Positions 6,485 to 10,331 of a stretch of 10,331 bases of DNA are shown one piece after another. The stretch spans positions 1-10,331 of the forward strand of contig JAIRPM010000062.1 in assembly GCA_031257075.1 (NCBI GenBank), in the 5' to 3' direction. A model generated the notes under the pieces. It saw only the letters and a program-made list of their open reading frames with translations. It did no database searches and had not been told where the DNA came from. This DNA is from Spirochaetaceae bacterium. Lineage in GTDB: Bacteria; Spirochaetota; Spirochaetia; Treponematales; Breznakiellaceae. A program made the translations under genes and the position numbers. Every line of letters begins with the position of its first letter. Position 1 is the stretch's first letter.

Positions 6485-7633
6485 ATGAAATACAAGTGTT
6501 TTTACGGCGCGGCCGCGCTATTTTGGGTTTCGTGCGCCACTACCCCCTCATCATTTCCTGAACGGGTGATTATCCCGTATGACATAGCGGGAACCTGCCA
6601 TGCCGGCTCCCCTAGGCTGTCCCCGGAAGACGCGCGCGGTGAAAACGCGCTTATGGACGAACTGGGGATGACGTGGATACGCAATGATTTTTATTGGACG
6701 CGGATAGAACCGCGGCGGGGCGAATGGGATTTTTCATACTATGACGCTTTGGTAGAAAAAAACAAAAAAGCGGGCCGCAAGATACTTGCTATTTTGGCAT
6801 TTGATAATCGCTGGCTCTACAAAAACAATAAAACACGGGATTATATAGCGCCCGAACATCTGCCGCTCTATCTTAACTATGTTGAGCAAACGGTGCGGCG
6901 CTACAAAGGCAAAGTTGACGCTTGGGAAATTTGGAATGAACCGAATGTATCTATCCGTTTTTGGAACGGTCCCGCAAAAGATTTTTTCGCGCTTTCCAAA
7001 GCTGCCGCTGCAAAAATTAAAGAAGTTGACCCTGCCGCGTATGTCATAGCCGGCGCGTTTTTCCGTTCGCCGACCTCATTTATCGCCCGTATGGAAAAAG
7101 CCGGCGCACTAGAAAATGTTGACGGGCTTTCGGTGCATCCTTATGCAAGTAATCCCCATGCCGTGCTTGCCGTTTATGAAAAGTTTGAAAAACAGGTGCG
7201 CGGGCTGGGTTTTACCGGTGATATATGGGTAACGGAAGCAGGATTCCCGGTAGCCGGTTATTATCCATGGCGGACACCGGAGAAAAAACTGGGCGATACT
7301 ATTATAAAAACGCTTACGCTTCTTGCCGCAAAAGGGGCGCGGGCAATTGTCTGGTACCAACTTACCGAGAGTTATGTCAAAGCGCATACGCCTAAAACAA
7401 TTGATTCTGAAGACTTTTTTGGAATTGCCTACCGCGATTATGAAAAACGCGAAGGAGCGGCTTTGTTTGGCGTACTGATAAAGGCGATAGCGGGCGCTGA
7501 ATACCTGCGCGATTGGCCGGGGAAGGGTGAACTGCCGCCGGGGACTATCGCCTTTTGTTTCAAAAAACCTTCGGGCGAATTGCTACTTGTCCGCTGGGCT
7601 AAAAATATGCCGGCAGTGCTGGAAAAACGCTGA
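6485..7633 (+). CDS. Predicted glycoside hydrolase (clan GH-A, GH39/GH5-like) lipoprotein
   Basis: The 382-residue protein starts with a short hydrophobic leader ending WVSC, so Cys17 is the probable lipidation site under the relaxed spirochaete lipobox. The rest reads as a TIM-barrel glycosidase. WTRIEPRRGEWDFSYYDALV (71-90) is the early barrel signature. WEIWNEPN (147-154) holds the acid/base Glu152, SVHPY (216-220) follows, and IWVTEAGFP (247-255) holds the nucleophile Glu251. Both catalytic Glu are in the spacing expected for retaining clan GH-A enzymes, so it is probably active on a beta-linked glycan at the cell surface or in the periplasm. The exact family and substrate cannot be told from sequence by eye. 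The Shine-Dalgarno is weak. It lies 14 bases after csrA and may share its promoter. Confidence 0.78.
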   Translation: MKYKCFYGAAALFWVSCATTPSSFPERVIIPYDIAGTCHAGSPRLSPEDARGENALMDELGMTWIRNDFYWTRIEPRRGEWDFSYYDALVEKNKKAGRKILAILAFDNRWLYKNNKTRDYIAPEHLPLYLNYVEQTVRRYKGKVDAWEIWNEPNVSIRFWNGPAKDFFALSKAAAAKIKEVDPAAYVIAGAFFRSPTSFIARMEKAGALENVDGLSVHPYASNPHAVLAVYEKFEKQVRGLGFTGDIWVTEAGFPVAGYYPWRTPEKKLGDTIIKTLTLLAAKGARAIVWYQLTESYVKAHTPKTIDSEDFFGIAYRDYEKREGAALFGVLIKAIAGAEYLRDWPGKGELPPGTIAFCFKKPSGELLLVRWAKNMPAVLEKR

Positions 7634-7682
7634 TATATCCCATAAAAAATCATAGAATTTTTACAAAAAGCACGAAAAGTAC

Positions 7683-7711
7683 TTGACAAGACGTATGACG
7701 TATGATATCAT
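7683..7711 (+). promoter_or_regulatory. Near-consensus sigma70 promoter of the SDR-tctBC operon
   Basis: TTGACA (7683-7688, 6/6) and TATCAT (7706-7711, 5/6) are spaced by 17 bases. Transcription would start near 7718, only about five bases before the ATG at 7723. Confidence 0.72.
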
Positions 7712-7713
7712 AC
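7691..7713 (+). promoter_or_regulatory. Probable operator: 14-bp palindrome plus extra half-site
   Basis: GTATGATATCATAC at 7700-7713 is a perfect palindrome covering the -10. Directly upstream, ACGTATG occurs twice in tandem (7691-7697 and 7698-7704), adding a third half-site. The position inside the promoter suits a repressor. A GntR/FadR-type regulator is plausible for a TTT-transporter operon, but no regulator gene lies in the window. Confidence 0.6.
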
Positions 7714-7722
7714 TATTAAAAT

Positions 7723-8676
7723 ATGAAGACGACCTATTTGATAACCGGAGCGGGCGGATTTTTGGGGCAGAGTCTTGTTGACGCGCTTCTGGCGCGGGGT
7801 GACGAGGCGCTGTGCTTTGATTTTAACGCGCCCAGAGACGAGGTTCTTGAACGCTGGGAGGGGAAAGCTCGTTTTGTGCGGGGCGATATACGCGACAAGG
7901 CGCTTGTTGACAGGCTCGCATCCGAATCGGGAAGCGGCCCCGTCATACATCTTGCGGGCATACTCACTGCCGGCTGCGACCGCAATCCGGCGGATGCCAT
8001 CGCGGTAAATCTTTGCGGCACCTATAATGTGCTGGAAGCGGCGCTTTCGCATGGCAGCCGGCGCGTTGTCTTTGCAAGCACCATCGGGGTATACGGGCGC
8101 GGGCTGCCTCAGCCCATCCGCGAGGATGTGCCGCTTGAACCGGACGGCTGGTACGGCCTTACCAAACGCGCCGCCGAAGAGACGGGGCTGCTCTACGTCC
8201 GCCGTAACGGGCTGGATTTTCGCGCGGTACGCTTTGCCGCCGTTACCGGGCCGGGGCGCGTTGCCGCGGGGTCGGCATCGCTTTTTACGTCGCTGATTCC
8301 CGAAAAAGCGGCGAAAGGCGAGCCGTACGCGATAGAAGTTACACCTGACACATCGTATCCGGTGGTGTATATCAAAGACGCGGTTGCCGCGCTGCTTGCC
8401 CTTGCGGACGCGGAAAAAGCGCCGGGCAGAATTTACAACATCGCTTCGGGAAACATCGCCGTGGACAAAATGGTCGAATACATCAAAACGAAAATACCCG
8501 ACGCGGTTTTTACCTACGCGCCTGTGGACGATATTATGGCGGTTGTTTCCGGCTACAAGACGTGGAGCATTGACTGCTCGCGCGCAAAAAACGAACTGGG
8601 CTGGACGCCTGAGTACGGCGTGCAAAAAATGGTTGACGATATTATCGCGGCGGTACGCAGTCCGTCCCGCCGATAA
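7723..8676 (+). CDS. Extended SDR: NAD-dependent epimerase/dehydrogenase
   Basis: The 317-residue protein is a short-chain dehydrogenase of the extended type. The dinucleotide motif is TGAGGFLG (8-15), an acidic Asp33 at the end of strand 2 favours NAD over NADP, and GDIRD (54-58) contacts the adenine. HLAG (76-79), the catalytic ST at 119-120 (FASTIGVYG) and Tyr144-x-x-x-Lys148 (YGLTK) complete the active site. The C-terminal half has the SYPVVYIKDAVAALL and RIYNIASG motifs of sugar-nucleotide epimerases and threonine-dehydrogenase-like SDRs. The substrate is not evident. Its place at the head of a TTT-transporter operon suggests oxidation of an imported sugar acid or hydroxy acid rather than cell-wall sugar synthesis (inference). 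No Shine-Dalgarno precedes the ATG; the transcript may be leaderless. It stops 24 bases before tctB. The gene is clearly more GC-rich than those to its left. Confidence 0.85.
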   Translation: MKTTYLITGAGGFLGQSLVDALLARGDEALCFDFNAPRDEVLERWEGKARFVRGDIRDKALVDRLASESGSGPVIHLAGILTAGCDRNPADAIAVNLCGTYNVLEAALSHGSRRVVFASTIGVYGRGLPQPIREDVPLEPDGWYGLTKRAAEETGLLYVRRNGLDFRAVRFAAVTGPGRVAAGSASLFTSLIPEKAAKGEPYAIEVTPDTSYPVVYIKDAVAALLALADAEKAPGRIYNIASGNIAVDKMVEYIKTKIPDAVFTYAPVDDIMAVVSGYKTWSIDCSRAKNELGWTPEYGVQKMVDDIIAAVRSPSRR

Positions 8677-8700
8677 AAGTTGAATTCAAGGAGGATAACG

Positions 8701-9273
8701 ATGGGAGAAATAAAACGCTTAAAATCGGTGAATGATTTTATTATCGGGCTGGCGCTGCTCGCGCTGGGTGTGTATGTGCTTTTTACCGGCGATATTGTTA
8801 CCGGTAACGTGAGTACCGGAGACGGCGGGCTGCTCGTGCGCCCCGACGTGTATGTGCGCATTATCGGCGGCTTTCTCGCGTTTTTTTCCGCGGTACTCGT
8901 CCTGAAAGCGGTTCATTGGACGAAGCGCGGTTCCGCAGGGAATTCCGGCTCGAAGGTTGAGTTCGCGCTTACCCGCGAAGTGCTTTGCACGCTCGGCGCG
9001 CTTGCCGTGTATGGGCTGCTCCTCGAACTGACGCTGCTGCTTAAATACCGGACGGGGCTGCGCGACGGCATCGGGTTTTTCGTTGCGACATTCCTGCTGA
9101 TAGTTTTTTTGACGCTCGTGTTCAGGCGCAAAGAAAAATACAGCGAAGGATTCCGCGCCGTGCCGCGCAAAACGCTCGCGCGCGAAGGTATTCTGATAGC
9201 GGTTTACGCGGTGATTTTGGACATCGTTGTATGGGCGGTGTTTTCCCAAGTGCTGAATGTGTCCTTACCTTAG
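8701..9273 (+). CDS. tctB: TctB-family small membrane subunit of TTT transporter
   Basis: I place the start at ATG 8701, six bases behind a strong AAGGAGG (8688-8694), rather than at the in-frame TTG 8680. The 190-residue integral membrane protein has hydrophobic segments at about 12-29, 51-70, 94-112, 122-141 and 162-182. It ends VLNVSLP, like the usual L-G-V-P-L-P tail of the TctB/DUF1468 family. TctB works with the large TctA channel subunit to move carboxylates driven by an ion gradient, while TctC delivers the substrate. The loop between segments 3 and 4 (KYRTGLRDG) appears longer than in typical members, and the segment 1-2 loop is Gly/Thr-rich. TctA is not in the window and is expected downstream of tctC. 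Sequence similarity in this family is low, so the call leans on topology, C-terminus and neighbours. Confidence 0.82.
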   Translation: MGEIKRLKSVNDFIIGLALLALGVYVLFTGDIVTGNVSTGDGGLLVRPDVYVRIIGGFLAFFSAVLVLKAVHWTKRGSAGNSGSKVEFALTREVLCTLGALAVYGLLLELTLLLKYRTGLRDGIGFFVATFLLIVFLTLVFRRKEKYSEGFRAVPRKTLAREGILIAVYAVILDIVVWAVFSQVLNVSLP

Positions 9274-9291
9274 GGAAACCGGCGGTTTCCC
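9273..9291 (+). terminator. Intercistronic hairpin between tctB and tctC
   Basis: GGGAAACC (9273-9280) and GGTTTCCC (9284-9291) form a perfect 8-bp stem with a 3-base loop, starting on the last base of the tctB stop. CGGG separates it from TTTT at 9296-9299, so it is at best a leaky terminator. It may instead protect or tune the tctC message. Confidence 0.5.
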
Positions 9292-9316
9292 CGGGTTTTG
9301 AAATATGGAGGAAAAA

Positions 9317-10327
9317 ATGAAAAAGAACGCACAAAATTTTGTGTGGGCGGCGGCCGGGGCGGCAGTCCTGGCGCTCGCGGCGGCGGCTGTTACAGCCGGT
9401 TGTTCAAAAAAGGAAAGCGCGTATCCGGTAAAGCCGGTAACGTGCATCATTCCTTACGCGCCGGGCGGCGGTTCAGACACGCTTACCCGCGCCGTGATGA
9501 AGGCGATTAAATTGCCGGGAGGTCAGCCGCTTGTCGGCGTAAACACGGAAGGCGCGGCGGGCTACACGGGCGCGGTACGAACCTTCAACTCCGCGCCGGA
9601 CGGGTACACGATTATGACGCATAACACGATGGACGTACTCGCTTACTTTGAAAGCGGGCAGGACAACGTGCCGCTCTGGTCAGAATTGACGACAATCGCG
9701 CTCGTGGTTTCCGACTACAATCTTGTCTGCACGAACAAGACCGCCGCTTCGCAGAACGGCTGGAAGTCGATTGAAGATGTCGTCGCGTGGGTCAAGGAAC
9801 ATCCCGGCGAAAAACTCCGCTGGGGGACGGTCGGCGCGCAGACGGTCAACATGGTTGACACAAAACGCATCGCGCGCGAACTCGGCATTTACGACAACAT
9901 TGTCTTCGTGCCTTATGACGGCGGCGCGAATTCCCGCACCGCCGCGCTGGCAAACGAAATTCAACTTGAAACCTGCACCGCTTCGGAAATACCGGGCGTT
10001 GTGGCGTCAGGCGACAACATCCCGCTCATGGTTGTGAACGACAAACGCATCGCGTCCAATCCCGATGTGCCGACAACGGTCGAAAAAGGCGTAAACGTTA
10101 CCACGGCGAAACCGCGCGGCTATTTCGGTCCCAAAGGAATGAACGCGGCTCACGTCAAGACGCTTTCCGACGCGCTCAAAGCGGTATGCGAAGACTCCGA
10201 ATTCCAGGCGACGATAAAGAAACTGGGCTTTGACATAAACTTTGTTGACGGCCCTGCCGCCGTGGAGCGCACCAAAGCATGGGTTGCCGAACTCCAGCCC
10301 TACTTTGATGAAATGAAAAAGCAGTGA
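9317..10327 (+). CDS. tctC: TctC/Bug-family solute-binding lipoprotein of TTT transporter
   Basis: I choose ATG 9317 because TGGAGG (9306-9311) sits five bases ahead; the ATG at 9305 overlaps that ribosome site and adds only MEEK. The 336-residue protein has a charged start, a long Ala-rich hydrophobic core and VTAGC, with Cys29 as the lipid anchor. The mature part shows the Bug/TctC pattern. IIPYAPGGGSDTLTRAV (44-60) is the ligand-loop region. NTEGAAGYTGA and APDGYTIM follow, then LRWGTVGAQTVN, VPYDGGANSRTAALA and a PKGMNAAHVKTLSDAL helix. These proteins capture carboxylates or other small acids outside the membrane and hand them to TctA/TctB. The ligand cannot be told from sequence. It is complete, ending four bases before the window edge. 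Confidence 0.92.
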   Translation: MKKNAQNFVWAAAGAAVLALAAAAVTAGCSKKESAYPVKPVTCIIPYAPGGGSDTLTRAVMKAIKLPGGQPLVGVNTEGAAGYTGAVRTFNSAPDGYTIMTHNTMDVLAYFESGQDNVPLWSELTTIALVVSDYNLVCTNKTAASQNGWKSIEDVVAWVKEHPGEKLRWGTVGAQTVNMVDTKRIARELGIYDNIVFVPYDGGANSRTAALANEIQLETCTASEIPGVVASGDNIPLMVVNDKRIASNPDVPTTVEKGVNVTTAKPRGYFGPKGMNAAHVKTLSDALKAVCEDSEFQATIKKLGFDINFVDGPAAVERTKAWVAELQPYFDEMKKQ

Positions 10328-10331
10328 GTAG

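Noticed and set aside
7708..8625. 305-residue minus-strand ORF opposite the SDR gene
   Set aside because: GC-rich antisense shadow with an Arg-rich, low-complexity product; the plus strand has a clear SDR with all motifs.
8719..9249. 176-residue minus-strand ORF opposite tctB
   Set aside because: Charged, featureless product antisense to a convincing membrane protein with a strong ribosome site.
1..10331. CRISPR array, tRNA or rRNA genes
   Set aside because: No regularly spaced repeats and no recognisable tRNA or rRNA signatures were seen by eye on either strand.

Overview
The window looks like spirochaete chromosome, most likely from a Treponema-like, possibly gut-associated, lineage. The reasons are a fliW-csrA pair (flagellar post-transcriptional control), a hexokinase of the type found in treponemes, relaxed lipoprotein signal sequences, and a two-TM HAMP/cyclase-like membrane protein. 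The assignment rests on gene content and protein style only; there is no rRNA or other phylogenetic marker here.

Left third (1-3125) is an accessory, decayed region. It holds the C-terminal tail of an unknown coiled-coil protein, an IS1595/ISXO2-family transposase broken by two single-base homopolymer frameshifts and lacking a start codon, a small DUF4160-like protein, and a minus-strand gene. That gene has an N-terminal triple 'YYNG' repeat followed by about seven beta-propeller-like repeats, and is broken by one single-base frameshift. A probably 5'-truncated hypothetical ORF follows. Base composition drops sharply here (19 G+C in the 60 bases at 1201-1260).

Middle (3272-7633) is intact backbone. 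A membrane-anchored nucleotide-cyclase homologue that has lost several catalytic residues overlaps hexokinase by ATGA, so the two are probably translationally coupled. After a weak hairpin terminator, a sigma70-like promoter (TTGACG-17-TACGAT) precedes fliW (TTG start), csrA (1-base overlap) and a predicted clan GH-A glycoside hydrolase lipoprotein. These three form a probable operon. A core CsrA-site motif overlaps the fliW ribosome binding site, suggesting possible feedback.

Right third (7683-10331) is a GC-rich transport/catabolism operon (39 G+C in the 60 bases at 8041-8100). An extended SDR NAD-dependent epimerase/dehydrogenase is followed by the TctB and TctC subunits of a tripartite tricarboxylate (TTT) transporter; the large TctA subunit would be expected just past the right edge. 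The promoter is near-consensus (TTGACA-17-TATCAT), and a perfect 14-bp palindrome with an extra upstream half-site overlaps its -10. Promoter position and the lack of a Shine-Dalgarno suggest that the SDR mRNA is nearly leaderless. An 8-bp hairpin sits between tctB and tctC.

I see no clearly new multi-gene system. The most worthwhile leads are the SDR-TTT operon with its operator, the degenerate cyclase coupled to hexokinase, and the YYNG-propeller protein beside the IS remnant.
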